Made by a program: the position numbers and the translations under genes. This document shows positions 32,064 through 39,665 of a stretch of DNA of 64,000 nt, in pieces. This stretch comes from Bacteroidales bacterium. Its GTDB lineage: Bacteria > Bacteroidota > Bacteroidia > Bacteroidales > UBA932. Position 1 is the first letter of the stretch. Each line of letters starts with the position of its first letter. The stretch covers positions 34,659 to 98,658 of the forward strand of contig JAEESO010000006.1 of the NCBI GenBank assembly GCA_016286385.1, written 5' to 3'. Below the pieces are notes generated by a model. That model saw nothing but the letters and a program-made list of their open reading frames with translations. It did no database searches and was not told where the DNA came from.

Positions 32064-32471
32064 TCAGAAATCTGCCTCCAGCAGTTCTTTTCCCAGATTG
32101 TGTATGTGCTCCAGAATAGCCTTCTCCCGCTCAGGAGAAGGCTTTTTGAATCCATTGATGTAGTTGCGTAGAAGAGTTGCGTTTATGCCGGCATATCGTG
32201 CAAACTCGGCGATGTTAATCTCTTTGTGGGTCAGAAAGAATGCCTGCATCGCCGTCGGCTGTGCATCATCATATAGAAAACTCTCAAAACTGATGTCTTC
32301 ATCAATATTCCGCCAATGGAGTCCATCAAGACCGATTGTATACTGCTCCCGTTCCGCAGCCGTTGCCGCCCTGAGACTAGGGTACCAGAGAAGAGACTGG
32401 CTATACACCTGTCCATTCTCATCCCGACCATAAATCTGGTCATTCTCAAACCATATCTTCTTTATCTTCAT
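32064..32471 (-). CDS. DUF2442-type protein with helix-turn-helix, pair 1
   Basis: 135 residues from the ATG at 32471. The N-terminal half (MKIKKIWFENDQIYGRDENG, then a WYPSL segment) matches the DUF2442 fold; the C-terminal half (about 75-135) is a helix-turn-helix-like region (NIAEFARYAGINATLLRNYI). It overlaps the DUF4160 gene by 26 nt. DUF4160-DUF2442 pairs have been predicted as toxin-antitoxin modules; the HTH suggests this is the antitoxin/autoregulator. The end lies 3 nt from the convergent R-M stop. Confidence 0.75.
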   Translation of the reverse strand: MKIKKIWFENDQIYGRDENGQVYSQSLLWYPSLRAATAAEREQYTIGLDGLHWRNIDEDISFESFLYDDAQPTAMQAFFLTHKEINIAEFARYAGINATLLRNYINGFKKPSPEREKAILEHIHNLGKELLEADF

Positions 32472-32718
32472 CGTTACTATTCTGGGCAAAATGCCTATTC
32501 CAGAACTTGATAATCAGTTGAGCATTCTCATCTATAGCATTCTTTATCTTTCTAAAGTTGCCTGCCTTGATGTTCTGCCGCTCTGAAACCACAAAGCTAC
32601 TACCATTCCAGTCGAACTTTGCCATTCCGTCGTTACCCTCAACGTGGATGTGCAAGGGCTCATGCTCCTTACTATAGAAGAAGAAAGAGTATCCAAATAG
32701 TCTAAATACCTCAGGCAT
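32446..32718 (-). CDS. DUF4160-type protein, pair 1
   Basis: 90 residues from the ATG at 32718 (MPEVFRLFGYSFFFYSKEHE). The signature H-x-PxHIHV (EHEPLHIHVEG) and a short beta-rich domain followed by a basic helix ending (IIKFWNRHF) define DUF4160. Likely the toxin partner of the overlapping DUF2442 gene by comparative genomics; its target is unknown. A longer start would overlap the promoter. Confidence 0.75.
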   Translation of the reverse strand: MPEVFRLFGYSFFFYSKEHEPLHIHVEGNDGMAKFDWNGSSFVVSERQNIKAGNFRKIKNAIDENAQLIIKFWNRHFAQNSNDEDKEDMV

Positions 32719-32742
32719 ACCACTCCCTCCTCTTATCGTTTG

Positions 32743-32750
32743 CAAATGTA
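32743..32750 (-). promoter_or_regulatory. Predicted -7 box for DUF4160-DUF2442 pair 1
   Basis: TACATTTG on the minus strand, with the palindrome AATTAATT just upstream. Confidence 0.5.
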
Positions 32751-32822
32751 GGAATTAATTTTGATACCCGCAAGGGGGATGAATGAGTTTGTTTCAAATG
32801 TGTCAGCATAATAGTATCGTTT

Positions 32823-33118
32823 TATGTTGACCCCAAATATATTGCAAATAAAACCGGAATCCCACAATCACAAAAAACATTTTTACGTTTCAACGGATTA
32901 GGGACGAAAACTCAAATATAGGGACGAAATGCCAGGGTTCGCCATCATGCCCAACCCGCCCCCGGCATCTCCCGTCCAGAAAAACACCCCCTTTCCCCGG
33001 ATGGAAGCCCGAATTTCACCCTTCCGTCCGGAAAAAAGGCCAAAATCCAGGATGGGTCCTGCGCTACACCATACAAAAGCAGCATCAACCTACTGCGATG
33101 GTAAAGTTGCACATACCA
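32823..33118 (-). repeat. Dispersed intergenic repeat, copy ii
   Basis: About 296 bp without a gene. It shares, in order with copy iii: tttatgttgacc, caaatatattgcaa, ccggaatcccacaatcac, acgtttcaacggattaggga, gccatcatgcccaacccgcc, then an 'atccnggatgg' segment and a degenerate hairpin of the agcagcaacc...ggttgctgct type (33079-33112). It lies upstream of DUF4160 pair 1 and downstream of DUF2442 pair 2. Confidence 0.85.
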
Positions 33119-33123
33119 CCTGA

Positions 33124-33525
33124 CTAAACATCCATCAATTCTTTTCCTATCTGGCGTATAGCTGCATATATTTCATCCAAGCGCCTCTGGGAAGGTTTTT
33201 TGAGTCCGCTGATGTACTGGGCAAAGAGGCTCTGGGATAATCCAAGCCTGCGTGCAACAGCAGATGCGTTGAGTTCTGGATGTGATATAAATATGCGGTA
33301 TAGTTCTGTCCGCTTCTTGGACTGGAAGAATCCCTCATAACTAAGGTCTTCATCAATATCTGGCCAATGGATGCCGTATTCATCCGACTCATAATGTGAG
33401 CGCTGCGCCGGCGTAGCATTCTTGAGCCTAGGATAATCGGCATAATACTCACAGGCTTCTTTTCCTTCTGAGGTCCTTATCCATACGGCATCTTCTGTAA
33501 GCCATATTTTTGTCACAGGAATCAT
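33124..33525 (-). CDS. DUF2442-type protein with helix-turn-helix, pair 2
   Basis: 133 residues (MIPVTKIWLTEDAVWIRTSE start), a diverged paralogue of the protein at 32064-32471. It has the same ACEYYADYPRLKNATPAQR and SYEGF landmarks and an HTH-like C-terminal half (NASAVARRLGLSQSLFAQYI). It starts 2 nt after the DUF4160 stop. Predicted antitoxin and autorepressor. Confidence 0.75.
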   Translation of the reverse strand: MIPVTKIWLTEDAVWIRTSEGKEACEYYADYPRLKNATPAQRSHYESDEYGIHWPDIDEDLSYEGFFQSKKRTELYRIFISHPELNASAVARRLGLSQSLFAQYISGLKKPSQRRLDEIYAAIRQIGKELMDV

Positions 33526-33527
33526 TT

Positions 33528-33767
33528 CTATTGGGCCTTATTAAAGTACTTGTTCCAATGTTCAGCAATAACCTCTTGATTATCTTCCACTATGGATTCT
33601 ATCATCTTTATTTCCGCGGGATTGAACCCTTCATTATCAATTAGTTCAACAGGATTAATTGTGTATTTGGCTTTTGATCCTCCCTTTATAACGTGTATAT
33701 GAATTGGTTCGTGTTCATTTGAGTAGAATTTAAATATATACCCAAAAACTCTGAATATTGTTGGCAT
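33528..33767 (-). CDS. DUF4160-type protein, pair 2
   Basis: 79 residues from the ATG at 33767 (MPTIFRVFGYIFKFYSNEHE). The EHEPIHIHV signature is intact and the C terminus ends in AEHWNKYFNKAQ. It is shorter than and clearly diverged from pair 1. Predicted toxin of a DUF4160-DUF2442 module. Confidence 0.75.
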   Translation of the reverse strand: MPTIFRVFGYIFKFYSNEHEPIHIHVIKGGSKAKYTINPVELIDNEGFNPAEIKMIESIVEDNQEVIAEHWNKYFNKAQ

Positions 33768-33781
33768 TTTATTTCTCCTTA

Positions 33782-33806
33782 CAAATCTAGGTAATAAATT
33801 TATTAC
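33782..33806 (-). promoter_or_regulatory. Promoter and 16-bp palindromic operator of pair 2
   Basis: -7 box TAGATTTG (33782-33789, minus strand) and, directly upstream, the perfect 16-bp palindrome GTAATAAATTTATTAC (33791-33806). The position between the -7 and -33 elements suits repressor binding. Confidence 0.65.
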
Positions 33807-33891
33807 TTCAAAATAATAATTAGCAACCAGATTCATAATTATGGCGGGCGATAGTAAAATTCACAATAGTAGGTCGACATAAGCGTCAAGT

Positions 33892-34137
33892 TTTATGTTG
33901 ACCTCAAATATATTGCAATTAAATCCGGAATCCCACAATCACAAAAAACATTTTTACGTTTCAACGGATTAGGGACGAAAACTAAAATACAGGGACGAAA
34001 TGCCTAGGGCTCGCCATCATGCCCAACCCGCCCCAGGCATCTCCCGTCCGGGAAAATCGGCCAAAATCCCGGATGGTGGCTGGAGCCCACTATACAAAAG
34101 TAGCAGCAACCTACCGATGGGGTGAGGTTGCTGCTAA
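33892..34137 (-). repeat. Dispersed intergenic repeat, copy iii
   Basis: About 246 bp without a gene, largely colinear with copy ii but with a shorter middle part, ending in the strong hairpin TAGCAGCAAC (34101-34110) / GTTGCTGCTA (34127-34136). It lies upstream of DUF4160 pair 2 and downstream of the Rpn remnant. Confidence 0.85.
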
Positions 34138-34159
34138 CATTATGCACTTAAACAAAGAC

Positions 34160-34447
34160 TTAACCCTGCAAAATTTGAATGTCTTCTAGTGTAGGACCAG
34201 TAGCTTTAGCGATGCTTTCAGGGTCCATACCCATCTTCACAAGGTTACACGCAGTTTCTTTCTTTGCTTTTGCTTCACCCTTGGCTTCACCTTTAGCTTC
34301 ACCTTTTGCCTCCGCAAAGGCAATTTGGTTCTTTATGTCGCGCTCGGTTCTCATGTCTTTGATATATTCGTCTCTTTCCTCCGGTGCGAAGTTACAGATT
34401 TCCGCAGATTTAAACAAGAGGTCGTAGAATTCCCCATGCGCCTGATC
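34160..34447 (-). pseudogene. Truncated Rpn-family gene (C-terminal third)
   Basis: The minus-strand frame gives FYDLLFKSAEICNFAPEERD through the KGEA repeats to DPESIAKATGPTLEDIQIL, matching the last 90-95 residues of the Rpn protein at 24832-25746. Homology ends near 34447 and a stop lies just upstream, so the nuclease core is missing. The 12-bp repeat count is lower than in the intact copy. Confidence 0.85.
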
Positions 34448-34507
34448 AGAACCCTATACCTATTCCTTCAATACGGCTGGTATAGTATACCTTTAAGTGT
34501 TGTTTAA

Positions 34508-34552
34508 CGTGAATCCCAAAAAACATTTCAAATACTTTTTACGTTTCAACTG
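34508..34552 (-). repeat. Partial dispersed repeat, copy iv
   Basis: A degenerate match (gaatcccaaaaaacattt ... tttttacgtttcaactgat) to the repeat core, upstream of the Rpn remnant as copy i is upstream of the intact Rpn. Confidence 0.6.
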
Positions 34553-34633
34553 ATCATATCCAATTATTATCCATAATATTGCAAAGGGGATTATATACGT
34601 TTCTGGTTTAGACTGGTCTCCAGTTTTAAATAT

Positions 34634-34682
34634 GCGAATTATTCGCAAAATAGCGAATTATACAAAAAAATTATTATCTTTG
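34634..34682 (+). promoter_or_regulatory. Promoter and palindromic operator of higBA
   Basis: Two overlapping palindromes, GCGAATTATTCGC (34634-34646) and ATTCGCAAAATAGCGAAT (34641-34658), lie just upstream of the -7 box TATCTTTG (34675-34682). This is the expected place for HigA-type autorepression. Confidence 0.7.
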
Positions 34683-34694
34683 CATCAGGATTGT

Positions 34695-35012
34695 ATGTTT
34701 ATTGAATTTGAGGACAAGGCTTTGGAGGATCTTTTCACAAAGGGAAGTACAAATGACAACAGGTACAATAAGTTGCCAAAAGATATCATAAAGCGGTATG
34801 TCAAAGTGGTTATCTACCTAAGGGCGGCAGAGCGTATAGAGAACCTGTTCCTTATTAAATCGTTGCATTATGAGAAAAAGGAAGGTAATCTTAAAGGTGT
34901 AGATGCCGTATGGATAAGTGAAAAATACCGATTGCTATTCAAGACATCTCCTGATGAAAACGGCATTATTGTGAACGCTATATTAACAGAAATATCCAAG
35001 CACTATGAGTAA
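34695..35012 (+). CDS. higB: HigB-like mRNA interferase toxin (RelE superfamily)
   Basis: 105 residues from the ATG at 34695 (MFIEFEDKALEDLFTKGS). An earlier in-frame ATG at 34632 would include the operator. The HigB/RelE fold is indicated by DKALEDLFTKG, VKVVIYLRAAERIENL and the C-terminal YRLLFKTSPDENGII...LTEISKHYE. HigB cleaves mRNA on translating ribosomes. It overlaps the antitoxin gene by 8 nt in the toxin-first order typical of higBA. Confidence 0.88.
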   Translation: MFIEFEDKALEDLFTKGSTNDNRYNKLPKDIIKRYVKVVIYLRAAERIENLFLIKSLHYEKKEGNLKGVDAVWISEKYRLLFKTSPDENGIIVNAILTEISKHYE

Positions 35013-35370
35013 TACAGAACAAAAGCCATTTATTGCCACCCATCCAGGTGAACTGATAAAGGATGAACTTAAGGCCAGGGGACTTACCCAGAAAAGGCTG
35101 GCGGAGATGACCGGACTTAAGGCGTCGGTGATCAGCGAGACCATTACCGGCAAGCGTGCAGTGTCGCTGAATATGGCTGTTGCTCTTGAGAAGGCTTTGG
35201 GTATTCCTGCCGATATGTGGATGAATCTTCAGACTCAGTATAATCTGGATACTGCTTTTCTGGCAGAGCGCGAGAACCAGCGGGAGACCATCCCTGTGAC
35301 TATTCCCGTACGGGACCGAAATCTTCTGAAAGAGATTGTGCGGAAATTTGGCTGGGCGTGTATACTATAG
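35005..35370 (+). CDS. higA: HigA-like XRE antitoxin
   Basis: 121 residues. The HigA signature HPGELIKDELKARGLTQKRL opens a helix-turn-helix (about 15-70, LAEMTGLKASVISETITG), followed by the LGIPADMWMNLQTQYNLD region and a C-terminal extension ending FGWACIL. It would neutralise HigB and repress the operon through the palindromes upstream. A 3' fragment of a near-identical copy lies inverted at 25944-26140. Confidence 0.9.
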   Translation: MSNTEQKPFIATHPGELIKDELKARGLTQKRLAEMTGLKASVISETITGKRAVSLNMAVALEKALGIPADMWMNLQTQYNLDTAFLAERENQRETIPVTIPVRDRNLLKEIVRKFGWACIL

Positions 35371-35538
35371 GGCCATCCAGGAAAACACCATATTTTCATG
35401 GATGGAAACCCGTTTTTCACCCTCCCGTCCAGGAAAATGGCCAAAATCCCGGACGGCGGCTGGCGCCCACCATACAAAAATAGCAGCAACCTACCGCGAT
35501 GGCGAAGTTGCTGCTACTTGTTTCTGGTAAAGCATTAC
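35371..35538. repeat. Repeat copy v and bidirectional terminator between higA and nuclease copy 2
   Basis: Contains the 'gtccaggaaaatggccaaaa' and 'ccggacggcggctgg' segments shared with copies ii and iii, then the perfect 10-bp stem TAGCAGCAAC (35481-35490) / GTTGCTGCTA (35507-35516). It can terminate higBA (+) and the nuclease (-). Confidence 0.8.
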
Positions 35539-36714
35539 TTAAAAGTTCTGGAATGTTGTCCAGTTTGTATTGGTCTCGGCCGATTTTTCAATCCCGGAGA
35601 AATTGTCTCCAGGAAGGTTCGTAAAGAGGTCAAAGCCGGTCATCTGCTCAATGTAGTCAACGCTTACTTTGTAGTTTGTGAAACTGTCGCTGACGTAAGT
35701 CTTATGCTGGAACCAAAAGCCTATGGCCAATGCGCTTGTGACATTGTTTCCACTCCATTTAACCTTAAGGAAGGCCTTCCAAAAATAGTTTGGAATGGGA
35801 AGCTGCGTGGGATTCGCATTCTTCCCGGTCACCCCGTTAAGGTATGAAATGCTTTCATTGCCGCCGACGGTTCTGTAGGCCGGTCCGGTTACCACATATA
35901 CAACCTCGCTGGCGTTATCGCTGACCAGGGCCCTTTCTGCTTCTTCAAGAGAACTCCAGATTCCCTGGTTAAAGTTTGTCTGAATTTGGGGTGTCTGATT
36001 AGTTGCATAGTAGGTCTGGAGATTCATCGTGTCATCACTCTTACGGTCTGCATTGGGACACTGGTGGCCACGGGAGTAGGTGTCGTTTCCGTACATAGTG
36101 CCATAGCTGTTCTTGGTGATGCTCACCTGTTTGTCTGTGGCAATATTGGGATTGAAACGCCAACTGCTGGTGCTGGCACTCCCGGTAGTAAGGGCCTTGG
36201 TCAGAGGATAAGCAGTCCAAAGGGAGGCATAGTAGGTATAGCTGTAATTGTAGCTATAATTCCTATAAGTCTCAGTTTCGCCGCCTGAACCATAGAACAC
36301 CCCCACGTAGTCCTCGCCGCCAGTTGTGGCGGGAAGTTCCAGCCATCCGGTTGGAGGAGCCGGGACGTGGTCTGTGGTAGTAAAGGAACGGACACTACCA
36401 TAGTGGTATTCGTATTGGGAGGTACTCTGATTGTACTCGGATACGAATGCCCTGTAGTAGTATGTAGTTGATAGGGAAAGGCTTGTGATGTCCGCACTGA
36501 TGTTACCCGACGCAACGTTGCCAAGGCAAGTATCGTCGTGGACAAAGGTTGCAGTACCATCAAGATCAACCGAGTTGGTGGCGTACTCAAAGCCCGCGTC
36601 CCTTATTTCTCCTGTAGCTCCCGAAAACGTGCCCAGCAGGGTGGCCCCTGCTGAGCCGACGCTTTCAGTCCCTCCGGTAACTACGCTAGCGGTAGCCTGC
36701 GGAGTGGGGGAACT
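35539..36714 (-). CDS. FnIII-like domain plus DNA/RNA non-specific endonuclease (NUC1), in frame after TGA, copy 2
   Basis: 391 codons open on the minus strand in the frame of lipoprotein 2, starting right after its TGA (36715-36717). The nuclease part is nearly identical to copy 1, with YSRGHQCPNADR and NQTPQIQTNFNQGIWSSLEE; the FnIII-like part has diverged more. In this frame there is no ATG, GTG or TTG between the TGA and a GTG at 36306, inside the nuclease domain, so an independently started protein would lack the FnIII domain and any export signal. Readthrough of TGA would tether the nuclease to the lipoprotein; inactivity is the alternative. The reading frame itself shows no other damage. 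Confidence 0.7.
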   Translation of the reverse strand, partial: SSPTPQATASVVTGGTESVGSAGATLLGTFSGATGEIRDAGFEYATNSVDLDGTATFVHDDTCLGNVASGNISADITSLSLSTTYYYRAFVSEYNQSTSQYEYHYGSVRSFTTTDHVPAPPTGWLELPATTGGEDYVGVFYGSGGETETYRNYSYNYSYTYYASLWTAYPLTKALTTGSASTSSWRFNPNIATDKQVSITKNSYGTMYGNDTYSRGHQCPNADRKSDDTMNLQTYYATNQTPQIQTNFNQGIWSSLEEAERALVSDNASEVVYVVTGPAYRTVGGNESISYLNGVTGKNANPTQLPIPNYFWKAFLKVKWSGNNVTSALAIGFWFQHKTYVSDSFTNYKVSVDYIEQMTGFDLFTNLPGDNFSGIEKSAETNTNWTTFQNF

Positions 36715-39432
36715 TCAATTGTTATAAACTACCGTAATAGATTTAATGTACAAAGCACGAGTACCACCAGTAAAACTAATCGTGATTGTGCCTGAAGATG
36801 TGCCTTCTCCTGATTTAGCACCGACTGCAGTCCAGGTAGCGGTTGCAGTGGAGGATAGATATGTTGTTTCCCCAACACTGATACTAACATTGTGTTTACC
36901 TTGATAACTAGAACACTCAACAGAGACGCTCTTAATTGTTCCTGGAATGTTGGAGGTACTGAGAGTTATATTCTCCACGCCTCCATTTTTGCCAAGTTGT
37001 ATACAATTAGATGTCCATCCCGTATATGAAGATCCCGAAATCAGAGTTCTAGTGTACGACCATGCTTGGGTAGCATCAGATCCAGAAGTTTTGGTATTAA
37101 ATGAACCACTACCTATTCCAGATCCTAGTGCTCCGCTGGAAGCTATCCAAGTAGTTGTATAATCCTGTGGGGCAGAATCGGACAATGTTGCAGATGTGCT
37201 AACAGTTGCTGATATTGCATCAGATGCAGAGGCTACAACCGTAACATCATAAGTGCCGTAGTCGGCCATAGTGAATGTGTAGCTACCTGCTGCGTTTGCA
37301 TCATAGTATTGCGTTCCACATGTTACATGGTAGCTGATAGTTTCATCTGATCCTGTTGCCGCTGTCCAGGCTACTGTAATCTGCTTGTTGGCATTGTCGG
37401 GCGTTGCGGTTACAGTACCTGCAGTCAAGACTTTTGTCTTGCCATTTAAGGAATATAGATAGTTTCCTTGTGCCAGCTGAGGGGTGTTGTTATGAACCCC
37501 GATTTTACCATAAACAATTACCTGGTTATTTACTGCAATCTGGCTAGCAGAGGTGAAAGTTGCATTGTTAAGGTAATTTCCTCGATAGACAAGAATTGAG
37601 TTTACGCCATCATTAATGGTGTAGGTAGCATTACCATATGCTGTGCTAACCTCTTGTATATTAGTGATTGTTCCTGATACATAGAACGAATTATCTCCTG
37701 AGCCAGCGGGATAGTTAGTGAGAATTTCGCTGGCGGTATAAGGGTTTTCAATGGTGCCTTTGGGATCACCAACAACAATATTATCAATGATTGTAGCTTC
37801 AGAATCCAGATAGGCGGAATGATCATTGGAAATGGCAGTAACCGAAACAGAATAAGTTCCGTCTGAAAGTCCGGTGAATTCACATCCTTCATCTCCTACA
37901 GCAACGTTTTGAGAATCATCTGCATCACCTGATAATGTTACAAGGTAATGGTCGATATTTGCGTCAGAAGCATCATCCCAAATAACGGTAATTGTAGAGC
38001 CACTAGCAGAGACTTGAACGTTTGATGGAGCGGAGACTCTGGTACGATTTTCGTAATCGCAGGGAATCAGGGAAATATTGGAGCCGTTGCTCGCATAGAA
38101 AGCAAAGCGAGGAGAACCGGAATTAAACCTTAAATATCTAGTACCAAACTTTGTACTTGTGATAGTTGTAATATCATCATCAACGCTAAACGTAAAATAG
38201 GTGGAGAAACCTTCATCATCGAGCGCGTCAGCGGCATATGCATTATTTGAATTATTTGTCAAGGATACATACTTACCGGTCTTATAACTCTTGATGGAAT
38301 AGCCATTTGCGTCCTCCTCAACTTTCCAGCAATAATCATTGGTATTGATACCAGCGGCAATAAAGTCTGACGCCGAAACTGATTCAAAGACTTTGGTCAC
38401 AGTAGACTCATAGCGCTCATAATAGTTATTGCTGTGAACGTCTGAGCTCATCAAATGCCACTTGCCACTATAGTATGATCCAATCAGATAATCACCGTCG
38501 AGCGAAGGATTATCAACTCCAGCGACACTTTCCATGTTGACATTGAACTTTGTCAAACCGGAGTTGTGGAACTCTATAGTGCGGCTGGCACCTGCAAGAT
38601 CGACTTCCTTGGTATAAATCTTTTTGTCAGTTGTTACTTTAACAGTGAAGTTGTCAGAGAGTGTAATCTCGCCAAGTCTGAACCAAACAGGAATTGTTCC
38701 CGAATAAGTTGTGGAAGACGCAGGAGTAAGAGTCAGAGATTTTCCACCACTATAAATATCTGTATCGTGTGTTCCCTCTACAGGATAAACCTTGACATAA
38801 CCCCAAAGGTTGCCTTCTGTAGTGGAGAAAGTGATACTACGAATCTTCTCAGTTTTGGTGGGGGCCTTGATGTTCATCAAAGCAGTAGCACCGATTCTCT
38901 CGAATTCGGCATTCACAGATGTGGGACGTTCTACCTGATTTGTAATGGCACGTGAAATCAGGATATCTGCATTCTTGTCAAATGACGTGGCAGAGAAAGT
39001 CTGATTTTCAGGAATTTGGGCACGATAAATAGGATTATCACCTGTATTTTTGGTATATTTTGCAGCAGGATATACAAAGATATAGGAATAATTGGGGTCT
39101 CCGTTATTTCCGCTCAGATCAAATGTAAAGGAAGCTGTCTCGGCATCTGCGGCAAGGGCAGAAGATGTTACTTTATTTTGAACAGTAGGGGTAGATTCAA
39201 CTACACTGACTTCATAGCAGGCAATAGCGTCTCCGGCGGTCCATGTCAAAGTGTAATTTTTAGAATCAACTTCGTTTATGGCGGTCTTTGTAGTTGTACT
39301 GCCGGCGTTGACGGTCATGATGGCAGTCTTGGCTGAGGGCTTCTCCTGCAGCATTTCATTCTCTTTCTGACAGGATGAGAGTGCCATTAATGCAATGGCA
39401 GAGATTGAGAGAATACTAATAATCTGTTTCAT
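36715..39432 (-). CDS. Large secreted lipoprotein 2, ending at an in-frame TGA
   Basis: 905 residues with a signal peptide and lipobox LSSC followed by QKEN. Residues about 35-300 are fimbrillin-like (TKTAINEVDSKNYTLTWTAG); further on are an FnIII-like domain (APSNVQVSASGSTITVIWDD), an OB-fold-like region also seen in Bacteroidales lipoproteins (YTASEILTNYPAGSGDNSFY), a second FnIII-like part and a C-terminal beta domain ending IKSITVVYNN. Apart from general architecture it is not close to lipoprotein 1, yet both are followed by the same TGA-linked nuclease. Its upstream peptide gene is cut by the IS66 element, so its native promoter is probably lost. Confidence 0.85.
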   Translation of the reverse strand: MKQIISILSISAIALMALSSCQKENEMLQEKPSAKTAIMTVNAGSTTTKTAINEVDSKNYTLTWTAGDAIACYEVSVVESTPTVQNKVTSSALAADAETASFTFDLSGNNGDPNYSYIFVYPAAKYTKNTGDNPIYRAQIPENQTFSATSFDKNADILISRAITNQVERPTSVNAEFERIGATALMNIKAPTKTEKIRSITFSTTEGNLWGYVKVYPVEGTHDTDIYSGGKSLTLTPASSTTYSGTIPVWFRLGEITLSDNFTVKVTTDKKIYTKEVDLAGASRTIEFHNSGLTKFNVNMESVAGVDNPSLDGDYLIGSYYSGKWHLMSSDVHSNNYYERYESTVTKVFESVSASDFIAAGINTNDYCWKVEEDANGYSIKSYKTGKYVSLTNNSNNAYAADALDDEGFSTYFTFSVDDDITTITSTKFGTRYLRFNSGSPRFAFYASNGSNISLIPCDYENRTRVSAPSNVQVSASGSTITVIWDDASDANIDHYLVTLSGDADDSQNVAVGDEGCEFTGLSDGTYSVSVTAISNDHSAYLDSEATIIDNIVVGDPKGTIENPYTASEILTNYPAGSGDNSFYVSGTITNIQEVSTAYGNATYTINDGVNSILVYRGNYLNNATFTSASQIAVNNQVIVYGKIGVHNNTPQLAQGNYLYSLNGKTKVLTAGTVTATPDNANKQITVAWTAATGSDETISYHVTCGTQYYDANAAGSYTFTMADYGTYDVTVVASASDAISATVSTSATLSDSAPQDYTTTWIASSGALGSGIGSGSFNTKTSGSDATQAWSYTRTLISGSSYTGWTSNCIQLGKNGGVENITLSTSNIPGTIKSVSVECSSYQGKHNVSISVGETTYLSSTATATWTAVGAKSGEGTSSGTITISFTGGTRALYIKSITVVYNN

Positions 39433-39444
39433 AAGGCATCAAGA

Positions 39445-39557
39445 TTAAAAGTCCTCATTAGTGTAGTCAGTGATGTTGCTGTTGTCTTCACTAAAGAATA
39501 AACCAGCAGCTAAAATTACGCCATAACGGTCGCTGGCGCAAATCATCCCCTCGAATC
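39445..39557 (-). pseudogene. Remnant of the short peptide gene, cut by IS66
   Basis: The minus-strand frame reads RFEGMICASDRYGVILAAG to a stop TAA at 39445-39447, 12 nt before the lipoprotein start. The RFEG motif matches the intact peptide at 21218-21367. The N-terminal codons are missing: the IS66 end begins at 39558. Confidence 0.75.
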
Positions 39558-39665
39558 GTAAGCATCCGATGAACCACGTGTAAGAGTCTTACGCCACTAT
39601 ATGCGAGTCGCAGCAACTAACCCACAGTATTATGGGAGTTGCTGCGACTCTTGCATAGTTGCGTG

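Noticed and set aside
32823..34137. Integron attC sites between the small genes
   Set aside because: The hairpins lack the GTTRRRY/RYYYAAC core pairs and there is no integron integrase; XerC at 13708 is a housekeeping enzyme.
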